From: Escarpia spicata
Lineage: Eukaryota; Annelida; Polychaeta; Sabellida; Siboglinidae
DNA: 64,000 nucleotides
Direction of reading: 5' to 3'
Assembly (NCBI GenBank): GCA_963995525.1
Contig: OZ023216.1
Location: 34,271,774-34,335,773, forward strand
The notes under the pieces were generated by a model. That model searched no databases, had not been told where the DNA came from, and was given only the letters and a program-made list of their open reading frames with translations. Each line of letters begins with the position of its first letter. The stretch's first letter is position 1. Of the stretch, positions 21,365 to 33,782 are shown piece by piece. Both the position numbers and the translations under genes were made by a program.

Positions 21365-23215
21365 ATTACCCAGTATTATTATTATTACTACTAGCATTTC
21401 TATAGCGCCATATCTCCGGGACCAGCTCGCTCATAGGCGCGAATACACATTGTTAAACATAGATTTCCTACATGGAAACAAGTGTAAAAATATATATGTA
21501 TAAAGATGCCGGTCAATATATTATTAAGATTTACAAGATTGTATATATATATATATATATATATAATGTAACTAAAATACATGACATATTTACACAAATA
21601 TTAAGATAATCAAGTAAAAGAATATATATTATACCATATAAAATCGTATTAAAAAATAAATAATATATATTAAAATGTATTATATAATAAAAATTAATTA
21701 ATTGGTTAAATATATGTTCATAAAAAGTGTCCTACAGCACAGTTCCTCAGTCGAAGTACGCCTGCTTAAATAGGTACGTTTTAAGGCAAGTTTTGAATTT
21801 ATTCAAAGTGTCTGTTTGACGAACGTTTATTGGCAGAGCGTTCCGGAGCGTAGGTCCAGACACGGAGAAAGCTCGTCTGCCATAGTCCATTATGTTGTAG
21901 CGCGGGACTACAAGCAGGTCTAGATAAGCGGTTCACAGTGATCTCGGCCTTTCGCGATCTCGACCCGAGTGATCTCGGCCTGTTTCCGAGCAGATCGGAG
22001 GTTGCGGGTGGGCGTATACGGTGTTATAAGATCTTGGATATAAAACAAGGACCAATAGTTTGTACTGGATACGCCAGCGAACTGGAAGCCAGTGCTGTTC
22101 GACCAGCACAGGTGTTATGTGCTGGTGCTTTCGGTGTCTTGAGATAAGTCTTGCCGCCGAGTTCTGTACCATATGCGACTTGTTCATAAGTGCCTCGGTG
22201 ATGCCGTACAGGACCGGGTTACTGTGGTCCAGCCGCGATGTCACCAGGGCGTTGACTAGTGTCTTACACGCATCAGTAGTAAGACAGTGTCTTATTTTTA
22301 AAATTACGTAGAGATGGTAGTACGCTGACTTGCACATCCGTGACACTTGTGACGATATTGTTAGTCCACAGTCGATTGTAATCCCAATGTTGCGGATGGT
22401 CCGTGACGAAACAATGTTACATGGTGTAAGGTGTTTACGATTTGGTGCCGTGATCATAACAGCCTCGGTCATGTTTTCGTTCAGCAGTAGATTATAGTCT
22501 GACATCCACTGCTTCGCTTCTTCGATTCATCGCTCAATGTGGTACGTCGATCAACCGCATCAGCGGCTTCTCCATTCCGCGTTCCACTCAGGTCGATCAA
22601 CATACATTAGGCGTCATCTGCATAAAGATGGTATTGCAGCTTCTGCCTTCTGAAGATAGCACACATTAGTAGAGTGTAGATGGAGAAGAGGATTGGGACC
22701 CCTGTGGGCTGCCAGACTCGATCAATGTTCTATGTGAGTTGTGGCTCCAGCCATTTCAGTGCAATGCTTTCAATGCCTATGCTGCGCAGCTGGTTGATTA
22801 AAATCGAGTGGTCAACCATATCAAACATCGAGCAGCACTGCCCACACACCTTTCCTGTTGTCAAGGGAAAGGAGATGATCATTCTGAATGCGCACCAGTG
22901 CGGTCTCGGTGCTGTGATGTTGTCTATACGCACTTTGGAAAATGTCCATCAAATTGTTGTTGTCTAGATGCTGGCGAAGTTGGACTGGTACGTGGCGTTC
23001 CAGTAACTTTGAAACAAATGACAAGTTCGATATAGGCCGGTAGTTGTTCATCGAGTCTGAATCAAGGTTTTTTTTTAATAGAGGTGTAATCACAGTATGT
23101 TTGAAGTTGGCCGGCACGGACCCCGACTCGAGCGACATGTTGATGATTGTAGCTAATGTCGGCGCAAGAATGTCAATGTTGGCTTTCACGAGTGCTTGAT
23201 TTTGTTGGACATTTC
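21365..23215 (-). pseudogene. L2-type LINE, 5' truncated, with 3' ATT tail
   Basis: On the minus strand: fingers NNYRPISNLSFVSKLLERHV, FQSAYRQHHSTETALVRIQN, a catalytic YHLYADDA near 22620, then NIGITIDCGLTISSQV and a broken SRLDHSN and WLPVRWRIQYKLL. The ORF ends near 21752 with FKTCLKTYLFKQAYFD. The 3' UTR follows and ends in GGCGCTATAGAAATGCTAG plus ATA-type trinucleotides at 21366-21391, a typical L2-like tail. Frameshifts and stops break the ORF at several points. Truncated at about 23215 before the endonuclease. Confidence 0.87.
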
Positions 23216-23880
23216 CTTACCAAAGAGAGAACGCCGTCTGTGGTGATGCCTGAAAACGCATTGAATGTGAATGACTATTCACAATGCCCGTACACTGCGT
23301 TGACAGTTTACAAGTGATGCAAACATAAAACTCATGTTCCTTAACAGATTCAAAAATCGTCATTTAGGTAGTGTCTTCCTATAATTTAGCTCGTGTTGCG
23401 CTAAACTTCAGGCGTGCAATCAAACGAGACAGCATTCACTCACCAGACGCACCTCGTTGTTTAAACTTTAGTGGTCATTTTTAAGAATGCAGACATACTG
23501 AGTCAACCCAGCTCCAACTTTGCCATTTATACAATAATTATTAACATGCATTTGTGTGAGTTGGATATGTATATGAAAAGAAATATGTAAAGGAGTCTGT
23601 GACAATAACACCCATACTAATAATAGTGAAATTTTATACAGCGCCTATATATCGACCTCCGACCAAGCGCTCGTGCTGCTTACTCCATCACTAGAACAAG
23701 TTTTTTGGCAACAGCTAATTCAGCGCTCATGTGGATTTCCGTAGATCGAGACCAGTGGTTCTGTGATTCCACAAGAGGATTTTCCATTTCCTGCAGATGA
23801 ACTGGGCGACAGTGCGACACGGCGACAGTTAGTGTAGTCCAGCAGTCAAACGCCCTTTTGAAGGTGTACTGTGCATTAGG
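23216..23880. other. No gene; one LINE-tail-like snippet
   Basis: At 23613-23690 AATAATAGTG is followed by TACAGCGCCTATATATCG, which resembles the complement of a LINE 3' tail. The rest is unassigned. Confidence 0.45.
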
Positions 23881-24770
23881 GTCCGCACGATGTGTTTTGC
23901 ATTGTTGTGACCTTCTAACCTTCTAGGGCAGTAATCCGACTGATCCCACCCAGGCACCCTTGAGCATTTTTTTTATAAACCCATTAATATGCAAATTATT
24001 TACCGCCATTAAAATATATACTACTTTTCTGAATATCTCGAACGGTAAACATACAAATAATCAAAATGATGAGTCCAAACGCATGTTTTCAGGGTATCTG
24101 GTTATGATTACGTAAGTGAACAAATTATGATATGCAAATTTGTCGCATGAATATGCAAATTAGCTCCTACCTATATAGCCTCACGATTTTCGTTTATATC
24201 TCCTCAATAGATGACCGGTAGGCGCTACATAACGGACCGACTTAAATGCACCCCTCTCTGTACAAACACCCAAATGGTATTCCATTTGATAATTCCAGAT
24301 ATCCCCACCACAACGAGGCCATCTGCTTTCTTTAAGAAGCAATGTCCATGTCATATATCTTTGGAAAGCTTATTGTCTCCCCGTCCAAATGTGATACGAT
24401 GTAGAGCTGTTTCCCGATATTGTAAGGATGGAGCTGTGGTGAAACACAGTCATCGTGAAATGATTTGAATGGATATTCGCACTTTTGCAATACCGTGAGC
24501 GTCATAGAGTTACACTAACTTTGAATTGACTTCATTTCTATGGACACATCATATACAATGTGAACGAGCAATTTATTTCCGTCAAATTTTAAATGAATCA
24601 GAAGTGTCACTTGAGGGAGTTTGTGTGGAACTACGAGCAAACAGTGTCACCGTCAAGTGATCAATGTTCGAAATTGCGCCATCCCGCAAACATTATACAG
24701 TACCAATAGTGACTTATATCTACGCAATCTACCTACTCATGGGCATCTCATACTTTATACCTTTGGAAAG
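23881..24770 (+). repeat. Unclassified dispersed repeat family, copy 1
   Basis: Starts near GTGCATTAGGGTCCGCACGA. It shares long stretches with 29240-29700 (inverted) and 63402-64000 (same orientation), including CATTAATATGCAAATTA, ATATCTCGAA and TATATCTCCTCAATAG. The later part (from 24240) matches copy 3, with rearrangement near 24640. It has no coding capacity. Confidence 0.85.
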
Positions 24771-24792
24771 CCTACTTTTACTTACTCTTGCC

Positions 24793-26530
24793 AGACCCCT
24801 CCGTCTTGGACTTTCCTTGCTGCTGTACTCCAGGTCAGCCCGACAGTCTTTAATTCTTCTTCAATTGTTCGTCGCCAAGTTGGTTTCGATCTGCCTCTTG
24901 TCCTATTTCCTTCTGGCGTCCAGGTCATTGCTGTCTTTGTTGGAATGTCGCTGCTTATTTTGGACGGAGAAGCTTGTCTACTGTTGTTTTATTTCGTGCC
25001 ATGGTGATCTTAGAGAACATTCTGCTTGGTATGGAGAGTAGAGTAATTCCCATCCAGTTGCTGCAGTCTGCTAAATTGCCCTTCTTTGGTAACTTGATTA
25101 TTCTCCCATGACACCAGTTATCCGGCAGTTCTTCTTTTTCCCATATGTTGATGAAGAGAGGGTATAGTATCTCGGCTGCCGTTTCTGGGTCTGTCTTAAG
25201 AATATATGCACATAATGCATATGTTCCTGGAGCTTTGTTGTTCCCCACTGTGGCTATTGCTGCTTAAATCTCAACCTTCGTTGGTGGGGTCACTTCTAAT
25301 TCCAGGTCTCTTTCTGCAGGCTGGATGTCTGCTGGGTGTTGTGGGTATGTCCTGTTAAGTATTTTATTGAAGTGTTCTATCCATCTTCTTTCTTGTTCCT
25401 CTTCATTGGTCAGCAGCCGTCCATCTTTGTCCACGGCTGGGGGGGGGTTGACTTTGTAGTTGGTGTTTCCACAAATCTATTTTGTTATCGTGTACACAGT
25501 GCTCATCTCATGCCTGGAAGCGGCTGTTTCAGCTTTGTTTGCAAGTTCTTCTAAATGCTTTCTTTTGTTACTTCTGGCTGACTTCTTAACAAGTGTGTTC
25601 ACCTCACTGTATTGTATTCGCAATCTTTCTTTCAGTCTTTCAGATTTGGTTTGTCCAATTACGATTTTGAATTGCTTTCCCTCTTGTATGCGCTCACATG
25701 TTTCCGCACTAATCCACATTTTGTGCTTTCGGGTTTTAATGCCCAGTGTCTCTTTGCTGGGTTGATACTAGACTTTCTTGATGATTTCCCATTTCTCTTG
25801 TACTTGATCAGTTGCATATGTTTCTTCTTTCAACAGCTGGACTGTTGCTTGAAGTAGAAGATGGTCACTGCCAAAATCGGTACCTCTTCTAACACAGACA
25901 TCTAGTAATGATCGCCGCCATTTGCATTTAATCGTAATGTGGTCGAGTTGGTTTTGGTTCCGTGCATTTGGGGAAATTCAGGTCAATTTGTGGATGTCTT
26001 TGTGTGAGAACAGGGTTTCTCCTATCTATACTGTTCAAGCCATAAAAGTCACATAGCATCTGACTGCCCACGGTTGGTTCTCTTCCGACATTGTCCGATC
26101 CAACCTTTGCATTGAGGTCGCCCATGATCAAAACTTCTCGGCTTGCAGCATGCTATAGAAGACCTCTTTCTCATCCGGTTCTGCATAATTGGTTGGCGAG
26201 TAACATTGATAATTGTAAGTTTGTTGTGCTTGCCAAAGAACCTGGCTTTCAGTAGTCTAGCACTGACTGGTTTCCATTCAATCAGTGTCTTTTAAATTAT
26301 TTTCTTGAATATTAGTGTCACTCCTGTAATATGGCGGTTGTTGTTTCTGCCAGAGAACAAGATTGTCTCTCCTGATATGTTTCCCAAAACCTGTCCATCT
26401 GGCCTCACTGATTCCAAGGATGTGTAACTTGTATGATTTCATCTCATTTATAATTTGTTCTGGTTTTGCAGTATCGAACATTGTCCTGACATTCCATGTC
26501 CCAATCTGGAGTAACAAGCTGTTTTTTATG
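24793..26530 (-). pseudogene. RTE-type LINE with large internal deletion
   Basis: On the minus strand the endonuclease begins at 26517 with LLQIGTWNVRTMF and ILGISEARWTG, then IIMGDLNAKVGSDN near 26130. The polymerase fingers follow near 25250 (GNNKAPGTYALCAYILK) and are soon joined to the C-terminal tail of the ORF (TPEGNRTRGRSKPTWRR near 24900). The catalytic palm with its xADD motif is missing, so over 1 kb has been lost internally. Many stops. Assignment to the RTE group is tentative. Confidence 0.8.
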
Positions 26531-26534
26531 AGGT

Positions 26535-29056
26535 AGGATCTTCATCTGAACACACCTTCATCAACAACAAGTACATTTAATGACATTCTGTCATCCTATG
26601 ACATGAAAAAACACGTTACCTTCTCAACACACATACATGGCCATTGGCTCGATCTCTTAATCACCCTTTCAGATTGTACCAATATTCAGACACCTACTGC
26701 TTCAGATGGTTTATCAGACCACCACACTGTCATTGCTGATCTCAAAGTTCCTAGACTTCCCGTAGAGTCCAAACACAATGTGTTTTACCGACCGATCCAT
26801 AAGATTGACATTGCTGCATTAATGACATACATCTTTAAATCCGACCTCATCAGTAACCCCAAAGAACATCTGTCAGATCTGTGTCGACAGTACTGTCAAG
26901 TACTCAAAGATTTACTCAATAAACATGCACCCCTGAGATCTAAATATGTGTCCCAAAAGCCACATGCTCCATGGATGACTCCTGAAATTCTACAATCTAA
27001 AAAGCGCCGGCGCTATCTTGAACATGTATGGCGCAAATCACGCTCGCCTTTGGATAGATCACGATATTCTAAACAGTGTCACTACTGCAACAGACAAATG
27101 GCCAAAGCTAAATCAAATTATTACACAAACATGGTCTCGAGTAACTCTGATAACCCACGTCAGCTATGGAACTGCATAAATCATATTTTACATAGACGGC
27201 CGCCTCCATCACTACCTAGCCATGTGTCAGTCAAATCTCTGTGTGACTCGTTTTCTAGTCATTTCAAAGATAAAGTCTTATACGTTCTGCTTTTCCATGT
27301 CACACTTTAAGTACTGTAAATGTGGACTCCCCACAAGTAAATTCTCCAGTTGTATTGTTTGAGCCAGCCACAGTTGATGAAGAGAGGAAAATAATAATGT
27401 CCTCCCCAAATAAGTCATGCGATCTCGATCCATTACCAACCATACTACTAAAAGCATGTCTTGACTCTTGACTTGGTACAATAACTAATATCATACATTT
27501 ATCACTGAGTTCGGGTAAATTCCCAGATGATTTTAAACACGCACATGTAAATCCTGTTTTCAAGACGACTTCTCTGCCAAAAGATGATTTCAAAAATTAC
27601 AGGCCAATTTCTAATCTTAGCTTTATTTCCAAGATACTTGAGAAAGTCGTAGCAAGCCGTCTAAGGTGTCATATCAGGTCAACTTGTTTATCCAGTGTGC
27701 TCCAATCAGCATACAAACAATTTCATTCTACACTACAGAGACTGCTCTCCTAAAAGTACACAATGATGTTATATTAAATACTGATAAAGGCAAAGTAACT
27801 GCACTTACCTTCCTTGATCTGTCTGCCGCCTTTGATACCATTGATCACATCACTCTTGTCAAACGTTTATCAATGTGGTATGACATATCTGGCACAGCTC
27901 TGACCTGGTTTTCTTCATATCTAACCAATCAATGTATAAAGATAGATAATTACTTTTCAACCTCACTCCTCACTTCATGTGGCATTCCCCAGGGTTCCGT
28001 TCTTGAGCCTTTGCTTTTCACTCTCTACACTACGCCACTCAGCTCTGTAATCCAAAGTCATAACTTGGATCATCACCTTTATGCAGATGACACACAGATC
28101 TACATTTCCTTGGCCACGCCCGATACAAGTCACTCCCTAAACCGACTCAACGATTGTCTCCAAGATGTTGTCTCATGGATGACCGATAGCAAATTAAAGT
28201 TAAATGCAGACAAAACTGAATTCCTCATCATTGGTACTCCAATGCAGCGAGATAAACTTAATGACTTTTTTCCAACATGCATCCTAAGTCCAAATATCAC
28301 ACCAGCAGCATCAGTACGGAATCTAGGAGTGACCTTTGATTGCGACTTCAATTTCAGACAACACATATCCCAAACGTGCCGTTGCTGTTTTTATCATATC
28401 CGTGATCTTCGCCGTATTCGCCGACATATGTCGCTTTCTGTTGCTAAGACTATCGCAACAGCTCTTGTTAGCAGCAGATTAGATTATTGCAATTCCCTCC
28501 TTCATAATATTGCTATCAAGGATATTGCAAAACTACAACGTGTCAAAAATTGTTTAACAAGGGTAGTCACACAATCTCCTCGATTCTCCCGCTCAGTGCC
28601 ACTTCTAAAATCACTGCATTGGCTGCCTGTGCGATATCGCATTATGTTTAAGATCTGCACACTCACCTACCAAGCCCTTTCATCCAAACAACCTAGTTAT
28701 TTATACTCAATGCTCACACCAGCTAGACAAGCCAGACAACTTCGGTCGTCTAGTTCGAAGTTGCTATCTGTTCCTAGAGTTAAGACAAAGGCTGGAACTC
28801 GAGCTTTTTCAGTTGCCGCGCCAACTATATGGAATTCGCTTCCAGTTAATGCTAAATCAGCAGAAAATATTGTTACATTTCGTCGTCACCTAAAAACAAT
28901 CTTTTCAATATCGCCTATCCTCCCTAGCTTCCTAGCACATCCATCCATTTGTTGACGACTTTCGCCTATTACACGAGTACGAGAATGCTTAATCCTGTGG
29001 TTTGCTCGGATTGTCTGAGGATATTGGCGCGTTAGAAGTTATTTATTATTATTAAC
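26535..29056 (+). pseudogene. L2-type LINE, 5' truncated, nearly complete polymerase
   Basis: It begins inside the endonuclease (HWLDLLITLSDC and SDHHTVIADL near 26640-26740). The polymerase runs NYRPISNLSFISKILEKVV, LDLSAAFDTIDH, CGIPQGSVLEPLLFTLY, YADDTQIYI (near 28080) and the C-terminal SSRLDYCNSLL and LHWLPVRYRI, ending at 28955. GSVLEP has Glu where Gly is usual. There is a frameshift near 27280, a stop near 27470 and a shift near 27730; the stretch 27730-28955 is one open frame. The 3' end is TTATTATTATTAA at about 29045. The fragment at 1-397 belongs to the same family. Confidence 0.9.
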
Positions 29057-29239
29057 CCTACGCTCAACCCGCAACCTGGAGGGCCAGGAAATTAATTTTA
29101 GTTTAACATCTACCCCTTAACCAATCCGGTATGAGTGACCCTACAATGAGTACAATTTAGACTCCCACCGGCTTAGCTCGCAGGGTCACGTAGGCGTGCA
29201 AGCTACACCATCACGACAAGGTAACGATGTCGTGAGGAG
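29057..29239. other. No recognisable feature
   Basis: A short unassigned stretch between the LINE tail and the dispersed repeat. Confidence 0.4.
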
Positions 29240-29700
29240 TGGAAAGCCTACTGTCTTCCCGTAAATACGGGGCACCACAAGGAGTTACCAAGTGGTGCAC
29301 TGTGTATGGAGTGAAAGTCAAGCAAGGTCACCGCCAAATTATGAATGTAGCGCCTACCGGTCGCCTATTGAGAAGATATGTAAACGAAAATCGTGAGGTT
29401 ATATACGTCAGAGCTAATTTGCATATTCATGCGACAAATTTGCATAGTATAGTTTGTTCATTGACATAATCATAACCAGGTACCATGAAGAAACGCGTTT
29501 GGACACATGCTATTGATTTTTTGGATGTTTACCATTCGAGATATTCAGAAAAGTAGTATATATTTTAATGGCGATAATTACTTTGCATATTAATATGTCT
29601 ATACAAAAATGCTCAAGGGTGCCTGAGTGGCATCAGTCGGATTAACTAGAAGGTTAAAAGGTCACAAAAATGTAAAAAAAACATCGTGCAGACCCCAATG
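29240..29700 (-). repeat. Unclassified dispersed repeat family, copy 2 (inverted)
   Basis: Reverse complement of the family seen at 23881 and 63402, from the end word CATCGTGCAGACCCCAATGC near 29685 leftward. Shared blocks include TAATTTGCATATTCATGCG. Confidence 0.85.
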
Positions 29701-29997
29701 CATGCTTCACTTGTAAACAACCGGACTACAGCGCAACAGCGTGGCAGCGCAACAGCGGGGTGGTGGTGAAGTTCCAGTGCCCCTCTCGTTTTCCGATGTC
29801 ATGATCCGACAGCGACGTCCTCAAGCTCCGCCCACCGAGTATTCATTTCGGTCCGGTGCTAATGTAGGTTTCTACGTTTTGGCAGGCTTCAAAGGTGACG
29901 CAATTGCAGGTTGTGCCCCCACCCGCACTACCCTCCCTGGATCCATCCCTGCAGTTTACATAGGGCCCATGAAAGTGCCGGGTGCTAGGGCACATCT

Positions 29998-30310
29998 AAA
30001 ATAAAGAATCGGTTAGGCTGGAGATAGGCCTATAGAGGAGACAGTCATCTGCGAAAAGACGTAGCTGACATGTTATTCTTGTTGGTAGATCATTGAACGA
30101 GGGCCGAAGACTGTTCCCTTGGGACTTCTGGGGTGACGGGAACCCAGTCCAAAGACTTTCCGTCCACCACCACTCGCTGGGATCGGCCTGTCAGAAAGTT
30201 TTGTGTCCACAGCAGTAGCTCGAATTCCATAGTGGTGAAATTTGAGTAGTAATAGTTGGTTAAATACCTTGGAGAAGTCAAGGACCACTGCGTCAACTTA
30301 CTCTCGGTTA
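29998..30310 (-). pseudogene. CR1-type LINE fragment
   Basis: The minus strand reads VLDFSKVFNQLL, FLTGRSQRVVVDGKS, DWVPVTPEVP and FADDCLLYR. These are the palm blocks of a CR1-type reverse transcriptase. Only about 100 codons remain, in two frames. Confidence 0.82.
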
Positions 30311-30382
30311 TCTAGGTATTCGCAAGATGGCAGCACGTTTATTTTATAATGCGCCCTGAGCTATGAAATTTAATTATATAAA

Positions 30383-30774
30383 TATACCTGCCAAGTCTCC
30401 CGGAAAATCCGGGATTCTCCCAGATTTTATGTGGGTTTTCCTGATCTCCCGGAAAACAGGCAAATCTCCCGGATTTCTGCTGAAAATGTCCAACAGCACC
30501 TCCCACCGTTATTTTCCGTTGTCATAACTCATGAGTTGAGCCGAGACAGCGGAAAAGCTGAAATTACGAAGACGCAGCTGCAAAAAGACAAAAAATACGG
30601 CGACGCGGCGGCGAACACTTTTAGCAGCAACCTTCCTCTACCCCCCCCCCCCCCCCCCCCCCCGTCTTCCAATGTCAATATCAGAAACATCGCGACGACA
30701 CAGCGCGACACGGGAAGCGTGCTGAACCGCTGATAAAATTCTCCCGGATTTAAAGAAAAAATCTGGCAGGTATA
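30383..30774. mobile_element. Short inverted-repeat element (MITE) of about 390 bp
   Basis: The left end TATACCTGCCAAGTCTCCCG is mirrored by CTGGCAGGTATA at the right end, with CTCCCGGATT boxes repeated inside both ends (30395, 30440, 30467 and 30741). It contains a (C)22 run at about 30641-30663. It has no transposase. The superfamily is not certain. Confidence 0.7.
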
Positions 30775-31152
30775 GACATACGACACGCTATTTGTGGACT
30801 TTTTTAAAGACCCAGGCCCCTTTCTTCGTAATGCCGGTATCTAAACATCCCTAAATTACGTCCGTTTTTACAAAGACCCCTATTGTGCAAACATACTAAT
30901 TATATTCGTTGCATACATACCTAGGGAAGACAGGACCACAGTGGCTGAAGGGGATCAGTGAATCTGTGTGACACATGGGAATCCCAAGATGCTGTCATCA
31001 GTTTATGCCTCTAGGGAATCCCCACCTAAATTAATGCTTCTATTAGATCCATACATTGCTGGTGGCGAATAGTAAGGTCAAGTATGTTTTTTTCACTATC
31101 AAAACATATAATTTCATGACTATTGTTTTTGTTATTTAGTGTGGATCATCCT
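30775..31152. other. No recognisable gene
   Basis: Unassigned sequence between the MITE and the LTR element. Confidence 0.45.
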
Positions 31153-31317
31153 TGTTATGTTGATAACACGGAAATATCACAACCAATACTAGACTATCGT
31201 AACGTAGAACAATTGTAATACAGCATCTTGGCGGAGCCACGTTTCACCACAGAATAAGGCTAACGCCAGCTGATCAATTACATTAAAGGCGCACTATTAA
31301 AGTAACAGAACACAACA
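31153..31317 (-). repeat. 3' LTR of the Gypsy element
   Basis: 165 bp, TG...CA ends, similar along its length to 35541-35710 with scattered substitutions and small indels, including GATAACACGGAAATATCACA. Confidence 0.93.
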
Positions 31318-31462
31318 TATTTTCCCCCTCTTGGTAAAGATTACTGTTCTGAAATCGAACAATAGAGAGGGGCGCACAAACTCTTCAAATTGTCAGTGTA
31401 GCCACTGATGTTTAAAGTCACATGCTAATTTAACAGCTGACTAATGTCGCAACAAACGTTCA

Positions 31463-32200
31463 CTAGTTCGTCACGTAATCCTGAAGGTACCGCGGTGGAC
31501 GTGTGTTTTGCCTGGGCCGTTGATACTGCGGGTAACCGGATTGTTGAGCAAGCACACCTCCGATGTCAAGGTTATCAAGGTAGGCATCCGACGATAGCTG
31601 TTGATTTCCTGGTTGTCGCGATCGAACACAACGCTGTGAGTTCCAGCGCGACCCGTCTTCAAGCAAGAACGTATTGGAACCAGCTTTCGCGGCGATATGC
31701 TTCGGGTTCGACAATGACGATACCAGCTTGTGTTTCCGTATAGATCGTTTCGTCTTGATCCAGTCTCCAGGTTTCGTCATCGTATTTTGCGAACGACGTT
31801 GTTTGTCGGTGTACGCTTTGATTCGTTCCTGCTTCCTTGCGATCGATACAGCTAACACTGAAATGTTCGGTGGAGATGCATGAGGTGGTTTCAGGTTTTC
31901 CAAAGGAAACCGTGGTTCACGACCTAGCATCGAGCGAACAGGTCCTTCAGGATCTGAATGATGGCGGAAGACGTCACCGTACTGGTTGCGGCTATTTCCG
32001 GCCATTTAGAATGTTGGTCCTGTATGACAACCAGAAATCGTTGGCTGTGAGGTGCGGCCTGCACCTCGCCGAATTTGTCGACTTGTATTCGCTGTCATGG
32101 TTTCTCCGGCCATGGTATGAGCTGAATCGTTGGCTGTATAGGTTTGGATAATTTCTCACACACCGCGCATGATTCACAATCTCTGATGATATCTGTGATG
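31463..32200 (-). pseudogene. Gypsy integrase remnants
   Basis: On the minus strand the C-terminal domain is seen as KPGDWIKTKRSIRKHKL and a following segment near 31650, preceded by broken N-terminal and core pieces up to about 32200. Frameshifts separate the parts, and no complete catalytic core can be assembled by eye. Confidence 0.75.
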
Positions 32201-32660
32201 CGTCGATCGATGGCGGGCCATCATACCGATTCGCGACAGCGTTGCTTAATTCGCACGATCCCGGGATGACCTTCGTGGGCCATTTTCAGCATTTTCTCCT
32301 GAAGTGTGGTAGGGATTACAGCACGTGTGCCATGTGACACACACACACATCGTTGAACACGGATAGCTCGTCTTTGAGTCGGATGTAGGCTTCCATGTCA
32401 GGAGGTGGGTGTCTGGGCCAACCATTCTGTACGAAGTGGCGGACCTACGTCAAAGTGGCATCTTCGGAAGAAGCGTTTTTCAACTCGGTTGCAGTAACGA
32501 GGTTGTCCAACTCAATTTCCATGACACAGTCGTCTGTCGTCGATTCACACTGTTCTTCTTTGACCAGTCTGCTGAGCATATCTGCTACCAGGTTCTTGGA
32601 ACCAGCAGTGTACCGAATGTCAAAGTCATACTGGTGTAGGTGATCAGACCATCGGTAGAT

Positions 32661-32990
32661 TCACAATGGCCTGTGGCCCGAACCGGAAGTCGTTAACAGC
32701 GTTTTGAGTTCCTGGTGGTCCGTCTTTAGCGTGAATTTTCTACCGAAGAGAAACACATGCCAGTGTTCGCACGCGAAGATACATGCCAGTGCTTCACGTT
32801 TTCCTGTGGAGTACTTCCGTTCTGTTGCTGAAAGCGTCTTGGATGCATACGCGACTGGCCTCTCTTTGCCATTTGACACTTGCGATAATACCGCACCAAG
32901 GGTGATTCCTGAAGCATCCGCCGTCACGATCGTTGGAGCATCTGGATCGAAATGTGCGTGAATTGGAGCAGACGCAATTTTCTGCTTCAA
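32661..32990 (-). pseudogene. Gypsy RNase H domain
   Basis: The frame contains TIVTADASGITLGAVLSQ (first catalytic Asp), RPVAYASKTLSATERKY, REALACIFACEHWHVFLFG and FTLKTDHQELKTLL. It removes the RNA strand during reverse transcription. The frame is open for about 110 codons and is joined by a shift to the polymerase fragment to its right. Confidence 0.9.
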
Positions 32991-33050
32991 GTCGCGGAAG
33001 GCTTGGTCTTGCTCGGCTGTCCATTCCCACTGAGCGTCTTTACGTAGTAG

Positions 33051-33458
33051 TCATCTAAGTGGCTCAGCAGTTTCCGAGTAGTGAGGAACAAATTTCAGGT
33101 AGAAATTCGTCGTGCCCAGAAAGGAAGCAACTTCCTTTGCATTGGTCGGTTCTGGTAGATCCTCAATTGCTTTCACGTTGGAGTGTAGTGGTAGGGCACC
33201 ATCGGAGGACACATGGTATCCCAGGAAGTTGATTTCCGTCCTGGGTAAACTGACACTTCTCGCGATTAAATGTGATGTGATACTCAGCAAGCCTGTTATG
33301 CACTGTGTGTCATGTTGTTCCTGTGTGTGTCCATGGATGACAATATGGTCCAGGAGGTTGATGCATCCATCTATCGCCTTCAGTACAGAAAACACAATCT
33401 TCTGAAAGGCACTAGGTGCTGAACTAAGTCCATACGGCTTCCTACAGTACTGGAAAAC
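33051..33458 (-). pseudogene. Gypsy reverse transcriptase, C-terminal part
   Basis: Minus strand: YCRKPYGLSSAPSAFQKIVF, then a degraded palm (LLDHIVIHG where the family has the xxDD turn), then EINFLGYHVSSDGALP, KEVASFLGTTNFYLKFVPHY and SETAEPLR. Reading continues across the Penelope insertion into 34747-35030. Confidence 0.88.
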
Positions 33459-33520
33459 TCCCCCATGTGTAAAATTAGAAACTTTAATTTTTCATATCCA
33501 AGAATCATGTTAAATTACCT

Positions 33521-33564
33521 GGTAGAGGCTTTCGTTGACGTGTCACGTCGACTTCATCAGTACC
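33521..33564 (-). ncRNA. Candidate hammerhead ribozyme (inverted terminal copy)
   Basis: On the minus strand GGTA, then CTGATGA (33560-33554), a 7 bp stem II with one mismatch, GAAA (33533-33530) and closing TACC. It differs from the other copy in the stem II loop and in the short stem III. Predicted from sequence only. Confidence 0.6.
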
Positions 33565-33640
33565 TATGACGCTGAATGACGTCATCGTACACGTGAGGCA
33601 GTTCGTAATTGCCCTCGTCTCTGTTGATGGGTGTTTTGGT

Positions 33641-33770
33641 TCATATCCCAACTGGAAGCGATATGTGGACGATGTAATTTGCCTGGTACACACAGGAAAG
33701 GCAAATAAATTACAACAACACATGAACACTGTAGACCCCACCGGTAGCATCATTTTCACGCGGGAATGAA
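33641..33770 (+). pseudogene. Penelope-like reverse transcriptase, palm fragment
   Basis: The frame reads YPNWKRYVDDVICLVHTGKA, containing the catalytic YVDD, then MNTVDPTGSIIFTRE. A frameshift near 33768 separates it from the endonuclease frame. The upstream polymerase domains are missing. Confidence 0.85.
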
Positions 33771-33782
33771 GAGAACAACAGC

